From the NCBI RefSeq assembly GCF_009834365.1, contig NZ_CP041348.1, positions 3,199,001 to 3,263,000 of the forward strand: DNA of 64,000 nucleotides. The letters run 5' to 3'. The translations under genes and the position numbers were made by a program. This document shows positions 17,683 to 26,910 of this stretch, piece by piece. Origin of the DNA: Komagataeibacter xylinus. GTDB lineage: Bacteria > Pseudomonadota > Alphaproteobacteria > Acetobacterales > Acetobacteraceae. The notes below the pieces were generated by a model. The model did not search any database, had not been told where the DNA came from, and saw only the letters and a program-made list of their open reading frames with translations. How positions within the stretch are numbered: position 1 is the first letter of the stretch; the number at the start of each line of letters is the position of its first letter.

Positions 17683-19283
17683 GATTCAACTCCCCGCCCG
17701 CGCACGGGAAACATGCCGCGCGGATGACGCTGGATGTAGAGAATGACCAGCACGAGAATGGCGATCTTGGCCGAGACCGCGCCAATGGTCGGCTCCAGCA
17801 CCTTGCCGCCCATGCCCAGCGCCAGGGCCGCCGCCAGCGTGCCCCACAAATTACCGACCCCGCCAAACACCACCACCATGAAGCTGTCGATAATGTAGGA
17901 CTGCCCCAGATTGGGGCTGACATTGTCAATCTGGCTGACCGCAACGCCCGCAAGCCCGGCAAGCCCGGCCCCAAGCCCGAAGGCCAGCGCATCGACCCGT
18001 GGCGTGCGGATGCCCATCAGCGCCGCCATGCGGCGGTTCTGGGTGACCGCGCGCATCTGCAGCCCCAGCGACGTGCGGCGCAGCACCAGCATCAGCCCGC
18101 CAAGCACCAGCCCCGCAAAGACCAGAATGGCCAGCCGGTTGAGCGTAATGTCCATGCCGCCCACCGCAACCGAGCCTGAAAGCCAGCCCGGCGTCTGCAC
18201 CGCGATGTTGGTCGGCCCGAAAATGGAACGCACCGCCTGCTGCAGGATGAGCGAAAGCCCCCACGTAGCCAGAAGGGTTTCGAGCGGGCGGCCATACAGG
18301 AAGCGGATCAGCCCGCGCTCGATCACGATGCCAAGCGCCCCACACACCAAAAACGCCACCGGAATGGCCACCACAATGGCCACCGGCTCCAGCGCAGGGA
18401 TGGTGGCGCGAATGGCCTGCTGCACCATCCATGTCACATAGGCGCCGATCATCATCATCTCGCCATGAGCCATGTTGATCACGCCCATCACGCCAAAGGT
18501 GATGGCGAGCCCCGTAGCCGCAAGCAGCAGCACCGAGCCGTAGCTCAGGCCATAAAAGGCATTCTGCGCCACGCCCCAGGCACGCAGGTGCCAGTCGATG
18601 CGCGATACGGCCTGCTGCGCCTCATGGCGCACGGCTGGCGCTTCCGCATCGGACTGGGCAACCCCTGCCAGGATGCCACGCGCCTGCGCGCCACCCACTG
18701 CACCCAGCGCACGCACGGCATCAAGCCGGGGCTGGAGCGCATCGGGGGCGGGGGGCTGGCCCAGAATGGTTGCGGCCCGCACCTCCGTAAGCCGGGTGCG
18801 CACGGCTGCATCCTTTTCCACCGCAAGGGCGTGTTCCACCACTGCCAGCATGGCCGGGTCGTGGCGGGCGTAAAGCGCATCGGCCGCCCTGAGCCGCGTT
18901 GCGGGCTGGGGTGCAAGCAGGTCCCTGCCCGCCTGCGCGCCCGCAAGTGCCGTGCGGATGCGGTTGTTCAGACGGATCGGCTTCAGCCCCTCCGGCACGG
19001 ACGCTGCGGGCTGGCCCGTACGGGCGTCGATGTAGTTTTCACCGTGGCGGATATACACGCTGCCATCAGGGGCTGCGAACAGGTTGCGCTCGCCCAGCGC
19101 CTGCAATACCGCCCCTGCCTGCGGGTCATCTGACGCGGCAAGGGTGGAGATGGCTGCCGTTACCGCCCCAAGCTGCGGGCTGGCCAGGTCAGCAAAGGCA
19201 TCCGCCCGCGCGCCGTGGCCCGGCAACACCATGGCCCCAAGCCACAGCGCCGCCAGCAGGCAGGTGGTACGGAGCTTATGCAT
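17679..19283 (-). CDS. urtB: Urea ABC transporter permease UrtB
   Basis: A 534-residue protein with the UrtB layout. A signal-like hydrophobic N-terminus (LLAALWLGAMVLPGHGARA) leads into a periplasmic helical extension of about 220 residues; the LivH-like membrane domain fills the second half (GVMGVINMAHGEMMMIGAY, RAVTQNRRMAALMGI). The N-terminal extension is normal for urea permeases and separates them from amino acid permeases. ATG 19283 overlaps the urtA stop by eight bases; the upstream in-frame ATG at 19334 lies inside urtA and gives no signal peptide at the front. Confidence 0.93.
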   Translation of the reverse strand: MHKLRTTCLLAALWLGAMVLPGHGARADAFADLASPQLGAVTAAISTLAASDDPQAGAVLQALGERNLFAAPDGSVYIRHGENYIDARTGQPAASVPEGLKPIRLNNRIRTALAGAQAGRDLLAPQPATRLRAADALYARHDPAMLAVVEHALAVEKDAAVRTRLTEVRAATILGQPPAPDALQPRLDAVRALGAVGGAQARGILAGVAQSDAEAPAVRHEAQQAVSRIDWHLRAWGVAQNAFYGLSYGSVLLLAATGLAITFGVMGVINMAHGEMMMIGAYVTWMVQQAIRATIPALEPVAIVVAIPVAFLVCGALGIVIERGLIRFLYGRPLETLLATWGLSLILQQAVRSIFGPTNIAVQTPGWLSGSVAVGGMDITLNRLAILVFAGLVLGGLMLVLRRTSLGLQMRAVTQNRRMAALMGIRTPRVDALAFGLGAGLAGLAGVAVSQIDNVSPNLGQSYIIDSFMVVVFGGVGNLWGTLAAALALGMGGKVLEPTIGAVSAKIAILVLVILYIQRHPRGMFPVRGRGVES

Positions 19284-20616
19284 GCCTGTGCCCGAGGCAG
19301 GTCTTGGTGGCGGTGTTGTAGTTGCCGCAGGCAATGGGCTTACGCCAGTCGCCGATCAGGTCTTTCGTTTCCGGCACCCACGGCGACCAGGCCTGCCCGG
19401 GCACGAGTGCCGGGGTCTTCCACACGACCGAGAACTGCCCGTCATCCTGTATCTCGCCAATATAGACCGGCTTGGTCAGATGGTGGTCGGGCAGCATTTC
19501 AGCCACGCCGCCGGTCAGGTTGGGCTGGCGGATGCCGATCATGGCATCAATCACCTTGTCATGATCGGTGGTGCCTGCCCTGGTTACAGCCTGCACCCAC
19601 ATGTTGAAGCCGATATAATGCGCCTCCATCGGGTCATTGGTGGTGCGCTTGGGGTTTTTGGTGAATTCATGCCACTGCCTGATGAAGGCGGTATTGGCCG
19701 GGGTATCGATGCTCTCGAAGTAATTCCACGCGGCAAGCTGGCCCACCAGCGGGGCGGTATCCATGCCGGCCAGTTCCTCCTCACCCACGCTGAAGGCCAT
19801 GACCGGGATGTCGGTGGCCGAAATGCCCTGATTGCCCAGCTCCTTGTAGAACGGCACGTTCGCATCGCCATTGATGGTCGAGACCACGGCGGTCTTCTTG
19901 CCCGCGGAACCGAAGGCCTTGATCTGCGAGACGATGGTCTGCCAGTCCGACTGCCCGAACGGCGTGTAGTTGACCATGATGTCGGCTTCCGCGATGCCCT
20001 TGGCCTTGAGGTAATTGACCAGGATCTGGTTGGTTGTGCGCGGATAGACGTAATCCGTGCCCACCAGCGCGAAACGCCTGGCACCCCCGCCATCCTCGCT
20101 CAGCAGGTAGTCCACCGCCGGTATGGCCTGCTGGTTGGGGGCCGCACCGGTGTAGAAGATGTTGCGGCTGCACTCCTGGCCTTCATACTGCACGGGATAG
20201 AACAGGATGCCGTTGAGTTCCTCGAACACCGGCAGCACCGACTTGCGTGAAACGCTGGTCCAGCAGCCGAACACGGCCGATGCCTTGTCCACCGACAGGA
20301 GCTGGCGCGCCTTCTCGGCAAAGAGCGGCCAGTTCGAGGCAGGGTCCACCACCACCGCCTCAAGCGGGCGGCCAAGCAGTCCGCCCTTGCGGTTCTGCTC
20401 GGCAATCAGCATCAGCATGGCGTCCTTGAGCGTGGTCTCGCTGATGGCCATGGTGCCGGAGAGCGAATGCAGGATGCCAACCCTGATCGGCTCGCCCGCA
20501 GGCGCTGCCGCCCGCGCCGGTGCCGCGCGCCACATGCCCCCCACAGCAGCCGCCGAGGAGGCAAGGGCAAGACGTCCGAACGCACGACGGGAAAGGTGAG
20601 GCAGTTTAACGGGCAT
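19276..20616 (-). CDS. urtA: Urea ABC transporter substrate-binding protein UrtA
   Basis: A 446-residue periplasmic binding protein. The signal peptide contains a twin-arginine-type SRRAFGR before the hydrophobic core and ends near ARA-A, suggesting Tat export. The mature protein starts IRVGILHSLSGTMAISE, the canonical UrtA/FmdD opening. It also has FGCWTSVSRKSVLPVFEE and PVQYEGQECSRNIFYTGAAPNQQ, which characterise urea and short-chain amide binders. ATG 20616 is chosen because upstream in-frame codons have no protein-like sequence. It is first in urtABCDE-nickel permease and divergent from the sensor kinase; the palindrome at 20671-20690 is 55 bases upstream. Confidence 0.95.
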   Translation of the reverse strand: MPVKLPHLSRRAFGRLALASSAAAVGGMWRAAPARAAAPAGEPIRVGILHSLSGTMAISETTLKDAMLMLIAEQNRKGGLLGRPLEAVVVDPASNWPLFAEKARQLLSVDKASAVFGCWTSVSRKSVLPVFEELNGILFYPVQYEGQECSRNIFYTGAAPNQQAIPAVDYLLSEDGGGARRFALVGTDYVYPRTTNQILVNYLKAKGIAEADIMVNYTPFGQSDWQTIVSQIKAFGSAGKKTAVVSTINGDANVPFYKELGNQGISATDIPVMAFSVGEEELAGMDTAPLVGQLAAWNYFESIDTPANTAFIRQWHEFTKNPKRTTNDPMEAHYIGFNMWVQAVTRAGTTDHDKVIDAMIGIRQPNLTGGVAEMLPDHHLTKPVYIGEIQDDGQFSVVWKTPALVPGQAWSPWVPETKDLIGDWRKPIACGNYNTATKTCLGHRHA

Positions 20617-20670
20617 GATGAACGGTCCTTTGCTGCTGGGTGCATTGTCGGCGTACATAAAAGCGCTTCC

Positions 20671-20690
20671 CATACGCATTCCTGCGTATG
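20671..20690. promoter_or_regulatory. Perfect 8-4-8 inverted repeat between urtA and the sensor kinase
   Basis: CATACGCA-TTCC-TGCGTATG is a perfect inverted repeat, 55 bases before urtA and 59 before the kinase gene. Its core hexamers TACGCA/TGCGTA recur, in the opposite order and also four bases apart, before ureD (32032-32047) and, imperfectly, before the porin gene (26812-26827). I propose it as an operator for the LuxR-type response regulator encoded at 24072. Confidence 0.5.
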
Positions 20691-20698
20691 TCCTCCAC

Positions 20699-20748
20699 GG
20701 GCTTTCCGTTACGATCATGCACGCTGCCACCCGTAACGCCCGAAAGCC
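20699..20748 (+). promoter_or_regulatory. Long hairpin in the leader of the sensor kinase gene
   Basis: GGCTTTC then CGTTACG (20700-20713) can pair with CGTAACG (20732-20738) and GAAAGCC (20742-20748), with a three-base bulge and an 18-base loop. The stem ends exactly at the GTG start codon at 20749 and would cover any ribosome site. It could limit translation or be a second protein-binding dyad. No T run follows, so it is not a terminator. Confidence 0.4.
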
Positions 20749-23700
20749 GTGATCTTGCCGCACCCGACCAGCCGCCTGCGCATCGTGCGCCCCCGCCGGG
20801 CCTACAGCCGCTGGGCCGCCGACCAGACATTCGAGGACTACGCGCTGCGCTTTACCGCGCGCAGCGCACGCATGGCCACGCCAATGCGGGCGGCGCGCAC
20901 GGCACTGGGCTCCATCTCGTTCCTCGCACTCGAGGCCATGGGCGGCACGCTCACGCTGGCCTTCGGCTTTGCCAACACGGCTGCGGCCATAGCGCTTGTC
21001 ACGGCTGTCATCTTCGCCATTACCCTGCCGCTCTGCGCAACGGCTGCGCGCGCGGGGCTGGATATCGACCTGCTCACGCGCGGCACCGGCTTTGGCTATA
21101 TCGGCTCGACCATCACCTCGCTGCTCTATGCCATTTTCACCTTCATCTTCTTCGGGCTTGAGGCCGCGATCCTGGCGGGCACGCTGCACGGGCTGCTGGG
21201 CATGAAGCTGTGGCTGGCGTATCTGCTGTGCGCGGTCATCATCATTCCGCTGGTCACGTGGGGCATCACGTTCATCGCCCGCTTCCAGATCGCGACGCAG
21301 CCGGTCTGGCTGGCCCTCAACCTCATTCCCCTTGTGGTGATGGCGGGCCTCCACCCCGACCTGCTGGGGCAGTGGACGCATTTCAGCACGTCTTACGGGG
21401 CGCCCGGGCGCATCGACCCCCTTGCCGTGGGCACCGCTGCCTCGCTCATGATCGTGCTGGTGTGCCAGAGTGCGGAGCAGATCGACTTCCTGCGCTTTTT
21501 GCCCGAACCCACGCGTTGCAACCGGCGGCAGTGGTGGACGGCGCTGTTGCTGGGCGGGCCGGGCTGGGTGGTGCTTGATGCCTTCAAGCTGCTGGCGGGG
21601 TCGTTTCTGGCATGGGTGGTGCTGCGGGCGGGCTTTTCACCGCTGCAGGCGGTGCAGCCCGGAGTGATGTACCGTTTTGCCTGGGGCAGCTTCACCCCCG
21701 CCCCGGTGGCAACCGCGCTGACGGTGGCCCTGGTGGCGCTGGCGCAGGTCAAGGTCAACATCACCAATGCCTATGCCGGGTCGCTGGCGTGGTCGAACTT
21801 CTTTTCGCGCCTGACCCATACCCATCCGGGCCGGGTGTTCTATGTCATCTTCAATGTCATGATTGCGCTTTTGCTGATGGAGGCCGGGCTGGTCAGCACC
21901 ATCCAGACCGGCATAACGCTGTATGGCGTTCTGGCCTGCGCGTGGATCGGCGCGATACTGGGGGATGTGGCGCTGTGCAAGCCGCTTGGCCTGAGCCCGC
22001 CCTTTGTCGAGTTCAAGCGCGCGCTACTGCCGGACTTCAACATTGTAGGTCTTGGGGCATGGGGTATTGCCGCAGGCACGGGCGTTACGGCTTTTATGGG
22101 CTATCTGGGCCCCATGGCCGCGGCCTATGCCCCCTTCCTGACACTGGTGGTGGCCTTTGGCGCAGCACCGGTGCTGGCGTGGCTGACCGGGGGGCGCACC
22201 TATCTGGCCCGCCCGCAGCCCGCGGGCTGGAACGACCGGCCCGCCATGACCTGCGTGATCTGCGAACACACCTTCGAGGCACGGGACATGGCCCCCTGCC
22301 CCGCCTATGGCGGCACAATCTGCTCGCTGTGCTGCTCGCTCGACGGGCGCTGCCGCGACCGCTGCAAGCCCGTCTCGACCCGCATGGGCAGCCAGCTTGC
22401 CGCCCCGCTCCGCGCCCTGCCGCCCCGCCTGCGCCGCTGGCTTGTCGCACCTGCGGGGCGCTTTACGCTCATGCTGGCTGGCATGGCGCTGGGCATGGGG
22501 CTGCTGGCATGGACAACGGGCCATGCGTGGCGTGGCATCATGGTGCCGGTCTTTCTGGCGGGCACGGTGGGCGCGTGGCTGCTGGTCATGGCGCAGCAGG
22601 GGCGGCGCACCGCCACGCGCGAGACCCTGCACCAGACCCGCCAGCTCATGAACGAGATCCGCGCCCGCCGCCGCACCGACCATGCGCTGAAGCTGGCGCG
22701 TGAAAAGGCCGAGGCCGCAAGCCTGGCCAAGACCCGCTACATCAGCGGCATCAGCCACGAGATCCGCTCGCCGCTCAACGCCATCATGGGCTATATCCAG
22801 CTCCTGCAGCACGATACGCGCCTGCCGCCCGAGCGCCACCAGGCGCTGGGCATCATGCGCGAAAGTGGCGAGCACATCACCAGCATCCTTTCAGGCCTGC
22901 TTGACATCTCGCGCATCGAGGCCGGGCGGATCGAACTGCATGCCGATACCATCGCCCTGCCCGCTTTTGTGGAATCAGTCGCCCAGATGATCCGCCCGCA
23001 GGCACAGGCGCGCGGGCTGGAGCTGATATGGCGGCCCGGCTACCTGCCTGCCGTGGTGACGTGCGATGAGCACCGCCTGCGCCAGATCCTGCTCAACCTG
23101 CTGTCAAACGCGGTCAAGTTCACCCGGCAGGGCACGGTCACGTTCTCGGCCAGGTGGCAGGGGCAGATTGCGGAATTCATCATAGAAGACACCGGCCCCG
23201 GCATTGCAGAGGAAGACCATGCCCGCATTTTCGAGCCCTTTGAGCGCGGAAGTGCCAGCGCGGGCGTGCCGGGCACCGGGCTGGGACTAACCATCACCCG
23301 GCTGCTGACCGAAATTCTGGGCGGCGAACTGACCTTTACCAGCACGCCGGGCAAGGGCTCGCGCTTCAGGGTGCGGCTCATGCTCTCTGACCGGCAGGTG
23401 GAACTGCCCGCGCGCCTGCCCGCCTTCCCCACCGGGTATGAAGGGCCACGCCGCACGGTGCTGGTGGTCGATGACAATGCCGAGCACCGCCTGATCATGC
23501 GCGAGATCCTTGAACGCTGCGGCTTTGCCTTTGAAGGAGCGGAAAGCGGGGCGGAATGCCTCGACCGCCTGCCGCTGGTGCAGCCCGACCTGCTGCTGCT
23601 CGACCTGTCCATGCCGGGCATGGACGGGCGCGATCTGGCCCTGCGCATCCGCCGCTCGGCCCATGCCCGCGTGCCGATCATGTTCCTGACCGGCAACCTG

Positions 23701-24075
23701 GTGGAAAGTGCCAACCGCCATGTCCCCTCCCTTGAGGACTGCCCCGTGCTGGGCAAGCCGGTGAACCTGTCGGTTCTGGTCACCAAGATGGGCCAGATGC
23801 TGGGCCTTGAATGGATCTTTCCGGCCCCTGATGAGCCTGACACGGCGCCACTGGCGCCACCAGATACAGATACCCCCACCACCCTGCCCGAGGCGGAGCG
23901 CGCGGCCCTGCTGGCCCTGCTTGATGGCGGCAACCTGCGCCACCTGCGCGCCCACCTGACCACCCTGCGCGACCAGCATCCGGCCCTCAGCGGTGCAATC
24001 GAACCGCTGCTGGTCCTTGCCACGTCCTACCAGCTTGAAGCCTTGCGACACCACCTGGAGCGACCCACGCCATGA
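20749..24075 (+). CDS. NCS1-permease-like hybrid sensor histidine kinase with receiver domain
   Basis: A 1108-residue fusion. Residues about 12-490 resemble an NCS1 (cytosine/purine/allantoin) permease, with DQTFEDYALRFTARSAR and LGSISFLALEAMGGTLTL and some twelve helices. A Cys-rich insert follows (C502, C505, C517, C525, C528, C529, C535, C539), then two more helices (571-615). The kinase has the phosphoacceptor box SGISHEIRSP (H670), N box NLLSNAVKF, G1 DTGPGIA and G2 GTGLGL. A receiver domain has D908/D909, phosphoacceptor D952 and K1003. It is divergent from urtA and overlaps its response regulator by four bases, so it probably senses urea or a related amide, or nitrogen flux. GTG 20749 is used; no strong ribosome site is visible. 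Whether the permease part still transports is unknown. Confidence 0.88.
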   Translation: MILPHPTSRLRIVRPRRAYSRWAADQTFEDYALRFTARSARMATPMRAARTALGSISFLALEAMGGTLTLAFGFANTAAAIALVTAVIFAITLPLCATAARAGLDIDLLTRGTGFGYIGSTITSLLYAIFTFIFFGLEAAILAGTLHGLLGMKLWLAYLLCAVIIIPLVTWGITFIARFQIATQPVWLALNLIPLVVMAGLHPDLLGQWTHFSTSYGAPGRIDPLAVGTAASLMIVLVCQSAEQIDFLRFLPEPTRCNRRQWWTALLLGGPGWVVLDAFKLLAGSFLAWVVLRAGFSPLQAVQPGVMYRFAWGSFTPAPVATALTVALVALAQVKVNITNAYAGSLAWSNFFSRLTHTHPGRVFYVIFNVMIALLLMEAGLVSTIQTGITLYGVLACAWIGAILGDVALCKPLGLSPPFVEFKRALLPDFNIVGLGAWGIAAGTGVTAFMGYLGPMAAAYAPFLTLVVAFGAAPVLAWLTGGRTYLARPQPAGWNDRPAMTCVICEHTFEARDMAPCPAYGGTICSLCCSLDGRCRDRCKPVSTRMGSQLAAPLRALPPRLRRWLVAPAGRFTLMLAGMALGMGLLAWTTGHAWRGIMVPVFLAGTVGAWLLVMAQQGRRTATRETLHQTRQLMNEIRARRRTDHALKLAREKAEAASLAKTRYISGISHEIRSPLNAIMGYIQLLQHDTRLPPERHQALGIMRESGEHITSILSGLLDISRIEAGRIELHADTIALPAFVESVAQMIRPQAQARGLELIWRPGYLPAVVTCDEHRLRQILLNLLSNAVKFTRQGTVTFSARWQGQIAEFIIEDTGPGIAEEDHARIFEPFERGSASAGVPGTGLGLTITRLLTEILGGELTFTSTPGKGSRFRVRLMLSDRQVELPARLPAFPTGYEGPRRTVLVVDDNAEHRLIMREILERCGFAFEGAESGAECLDRLPLVQPDLLLLDLSMPGMDGRDLALRIRRSAHARVPIMFLTGNLVESANRHVPSLEDCPVLGKPVNLSVLVTKMGQMLGLEWIFPAPDEPDTAPLAPPDTDTPTTLPEAERAALLALLDGGNLRHLRAHLTTLRDQHPALSGAIEPLLVLATSYQLEALRHHLERPTP

Positions 24076-24965
24076 CCGTGCCCGATCCATCCCGCAAATC
24101 CGTTCTTGTCATTGATGATGACCCGGCCGTTCTGGGCCTGATGGACGAAAAACTGACTGATGGCGGCTATACGGTGCTGCTGGCGCAGTCCGGCATGGCA
24201 GCGCTTGCCGTGGTGGCGCGCACCGTGCCGGACCTGATCATGGTCGATGCCCTCATGCCCGGCATGAACGGGTGGGAAGTCTGCGCGGCGCTGCATGATG
24301 ACCCGCGCCTGAATCTTGTGCCCATCATCTTCATGACCGGCCTGACCGAGACCGAGCATGTAATCCGCGCCTTTGAGGCCGGTGCCGCCGATTACGTGAC
24401 CAAACCCCTGCGGCTGGAGGAAGTCATGGCCCGCATTGGCGTGCGCATGGAATCAGCCGCGCGTATCCGCGCCGCCCATGGAGCGCTTGACCATGCGGGC
24501 CGCTTCCTGCTGGCCACCAGCCATGCGGGTGATGTGCTATGGGCCACGCCGCAGGCAGGACTGGTATTGCGCGAACTGCCAGACGCGAGCGATGGAGGCA
24601 CGGCCCTGCCCCTGCCCACGCCCCTGCCCGCGTCTGGCGGCGTGCTCATGCGCCATAATGTGGGTGAAAACGAACTGGTTCTGACCCTTGTGGGCATGAG
24701 CGGGCCGGATGAACTGCTGCTGCGCATCAGCCGGCAGCCGCTTTTCCCCCAGCGCATATTGCAGGACCGTCTGGGCCTGAGCGCGCGCGAGGCGGAGGTG
24801 CTGCTGTGGATCTCGCGCGGCAAGACCAGCCGTGACATTGCCGATATCCTGCAGGTCAGCCCGCGCACGATCGACAAGCATATCGAGCAGATCTACAACA
24901 AGACCGGGCTGAGCACGCGGGCTGCTGCGGCGGCTACCGCATCGCGCCTGCTGCAGGAGCGCTAA
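24072..24965 (+). CDS. Response regulator with LuxR-type DNA-binding domain
   Basis: The 297-residue protein has an N-terminal receiver (acidic D15-D17, phosphoacceptor D59, T89, K111), a linker of about 100 residues rich in Pro and Gly, and a C-terminal LuxR/GerE helix-turn-helix at 235-295 (LGLSAREAEVLLWISRGKTSRDIA, ending in the RTIDKHIEQIYNK recognition helix). It is the partner of the upstream kinase. Given its position between transporter and urease operons it is the best candidate activator of the urea genes, acting at the TGCGTA/TACGCA repeats. Confidence 0.9.
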   Translation: MTVPDPSRKSVLVIDDDPAVLGLMDEKLTDGGYTVLLAQSGMAALAVVARTVPDLIMVDALMPGMNGWEVCAALHDDPRLNLVPIIFMTGLTETEHVIRAFEAGAADYVTKPLRLEEVMARIGVRMESAARIRAAHGALDHAGRFLLATSHAGDVLWATPQAGLVLRELPDASDGGTALPLPTPLPASGGVLMRHNVGENELVLTLVGMSGPDELLLRISRQPLFPQRILQDRLGLSAREAEVLLWISRGKTSRDIADILQVSPRTIDKHIEQIYNKTGLSTRAAAAATASRLLQER

Positions 24966-24974
24966 AGGCCAGAT

Positions 24975-25016
24975 GCCCGGAAATCATATACTGAGCTCCC
25001 GGGCGCTACCTTTTTT
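24975..25016 (+). terminator. Possible terminator after the response regulator
   Basis: GCCCGG (24975-24980) can pair with CCGGGC (24999-25004) and is followed by TTTTTT at 25011-25016. The loop is long (18 bases), so it is only moderately convincing. It lies between convergent genes. Confidence 0.4.
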
Positions 25017-25033
25017 CAACAACTTTTAGGGTT

Positions 25034-25474
25034 TCAGGGCACGGCCCGCGCTGCATCATCCGAAAGGCGGTCCTGCTGCATGTCGGGCGCACCGATTTCG
25101 GGGCACATCCTGCGCTGCTCGTGGCCGCGTATGACTGCCAGTTTCTGGCGCACCTGATCAAGGCTGCGCTCGGTGGCATCTTCCCTGATCGGGTGGCCCG
25201 CAGGTGCAAGCGTTGCCCCTTTCATGATGCCGAAACCCGGCACAGGATCGAATTTGACAAAAAATCCCTTCTCCGCCGGAGCTTTGTCCTGCGCCTCGGC
25301 CCGGGCTTCGCTGTGGCTGAGGGCAGTGAGCCGGTCCGACAGGCGCACATCTTCGGCCAGCAGGTGGCGGCAATCCATTTTTTCGGGGGCGGGAGCGGCC
25401 TGTGCGAGGCCCGCGCCCATGATCCCTGCCAGCAGGGCGAAGCCATACGTGGCGTTTCGCTTGAGGGTCAGCAT
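25034..25474 (-). CDS. Small exported protein of unknown function
   Basis: A 146-residue protein with a signal peptide (TYGFALLAGIMGAGLAQA-A). The mature part is charged and helical, with two cysteines (about 34 and 128) that could form a disulfide in the periplasm. GGGAG lies seven bases before ATG 25474, which fixes the start well inside a longer frame. It follows the porin gene by 67 bases on the same strand, inside the urea locus, so a role linked to the porin or to urea use is possible. I do not recognise the family. Confidence 0.6.
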   Translation of the reverse strand: MLTLKRNATYGFALLAGIMGAGLAQAAPAPEKMDCRHLLAEDVRLSDRLTALSHSEARAEAQDKAPAEKGFFVKFDPVPGFGIMKGATLAPAGHPIREDATERSLDQVRQKLAVIRGHEQRRMCPEIGAPDMQQDRLSDDAARAVP

Positions 25475-25541
25475 TCCGATTTCTCCCGGCGGTGGGTCAG
25501 CCCTGCCGCCTGATAAAATGACATGAACAGGCCAGCCGTTT

Positions 25542-26738
25542 TCAGTACTGGAACTGCATGCCCAGCAAAAAAGCCCCCACCGCGCGCGTGCCCATGGGCT
25601 TGTAGCGCACATAATCGAACGTAAAGCGCAGGTTGTGGCCATCCATTACATAGTTACCGCCCAGATCGAGCTGGGTGGTCTTGGGGTGGCCGGGACCGTA
25701 CATATCCTTTTTGAAGCGGAACTGCTGGTAGCGCACCAGCGGCTGGATGCGCCCCCAGCCCAGCCGGTATGGAATGAGGTACGCCGTGCTGGCCAGAAAG
25801 GCCGTGCCATCATTCACGCCACCCACATTGCCATAATCGGCCGAGCGCTGGCCGTAGCCTGCCGCGATATCCTTCACGCCGCCAGTATAATACTGGTAAT
25901 ACGCGCCCTCGAGCGTATAGACGCCGTATTTCGCGCCCTCGCCAATGCGCTTTTCAAACAGGCCATCAACATTCCATGCCTTGTAGTCGCCCTTGTCCTG
26001 CGCCGTGCCCACGCCATCGGTTTCGTACTGGCCTGCAAGGCCAATGGCCAGGATGTCGGCCTTGCCGTAATAGGTGCTGGCCGTGTAGTAGGCGGGCGAC
26101 GGCTCGGGGTCGAGGAAGTTGTATTCCATGCGCGCGGCAAAGAGCGGGTGCTCGCCATAATTGGAGCCACCGCGCACCCAGTTATGCCCGCGATAGACAC
26201 CGGCTACATAGCGGAAACGGTCCTTGAGCAGTTTGCCCCATACCGAGATGCCATCATCACGCCCCGACCACGCGCCCGGATACTGCGACACGATCGGAAA
26301 CGCATAGGTGCTCAGAAAGTAAGGCCCATCAAGGTTTGAACGGTCGCTTGGCGTGAGCATGCGCCCGCCCCAGATATTGAACGCCTTCCACCGCTCGAAC
26401 TGCAGCACGCCATCGAGCACGTTCCAGTTGCCATCGCGCAGGCGTTCGAGATTGAGCGTTGACTTGACGTATTTGTGGAACTGCGCACCCATGTAGATAC
26501 GCAGGTCGCTCGCACTTGCCGCATCCTTGTTGCCCGGTATGGTGGTGTCGTGGCTCAGATACTGCGCGCGCACGCCCAGGCCCAGCGTAAAGAACTGGTC
26601 CTTGCCAAAGTTGACCGTGGTGGCCGCGCGGGCATGGGGCATGCTGGCACCAAGCGCCACACAGGCCGACAGGATACTGCCGCAACGCAGCAGTTTCTTC
26701 TTCCGGCTCATCCTGAACCGGGACACAAGCGCAATCAT
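25542..26738 (-). CDS. Outer-membrane porin, probably for urea/short-chain amides
   Basis: The 398-residue protein has a signal peptide (basic MSRKKKLLR, then a hydrophobic stretch to ARA-A at about residue 38). The rest is beta-barrel-like, rich in aromatic residues, and ends LLGMQFQY with the terminal aromatic residue of outer-membrane proteins. AAGGGG six bases before ATG 26738 fixes the start. Its setting matches FmdC-type porins that accompany urea/amide ABC systems of the UrtA/FmdD kind; that substrate is inferred. A degenerate copy of the proposed operator lies about 74 bases upstream. Alternative: a general phosphate- or anion-type porin. Confidence 0.75.
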   Translation of the reverse strand: MIALVSRFRMSRKKKLLRCGSILSACVALGASMPHARAATTVNFGKDQFFTLGLGVRAQYLSHDTTIPGNKDAASASDLRIYMGAQFHKYVKSTLNLERLRDGNWNVLDGVLQFERWKAFNIWGGRMLTPSDRSNLDGPYFLSTYAFPIVSQYPGAWSGRDDGISVWGKLLKDRFRYVAGVYRGHNWVRGGSNYGEHPLFAARMEYNFLDPEPSPAYYTASTYYGKADILAIGLAGQYETDGVGTAQDKGDYKAWNVDGLFEKRIGEGAKYGVYTLEGAYYQYYTGGVKDIAAGYGQRSADYGNVGGVNDGTAFLASTAYLIPYRLGWGRIQPLVRYQQFRFKKDMYGPGHPKTTQLDLGGNYVMDGHNLRFTFDYVRYKPMGTRAVGAFLLGMQFQY

Positions 26739-26811
26739 GAACATCCCCTTGTGGCTGCGGTCACCGACCGGCGACAGGGAAACATTACGAAATTGCACCA
26801 TCAGGGCGTGA

Positions 26812-26827
26812 TGCGTGAAATTACTTA
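26812..26827. promoter_or_regulatory. Degenerate copy of the proposed urea operator
   Basis: TGCGTGAAATTACTTA matches 13 of 16 bases of the perfect repeat before ureD (32032-32047). It lies upstream of the porin gene. The match was found by eye and its significance has not been computed. Confidence 0.4.
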
Positions 26828-26910
26828 TAATGGCCGTTTATGAGCTTATTCATGCCACCAACGCGAGGCCAAACATGCCATCCCGTACTGGCCACGGGCA
26901 TGCAGATATC

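Noticed and set aside
20617..21381. Very long N-terminal extension of urtA
   Set aside because: It would overlap the divergent kinase gene and lacks conserved sequence; the twin-arginine signal peptide marks the true start at 20616.
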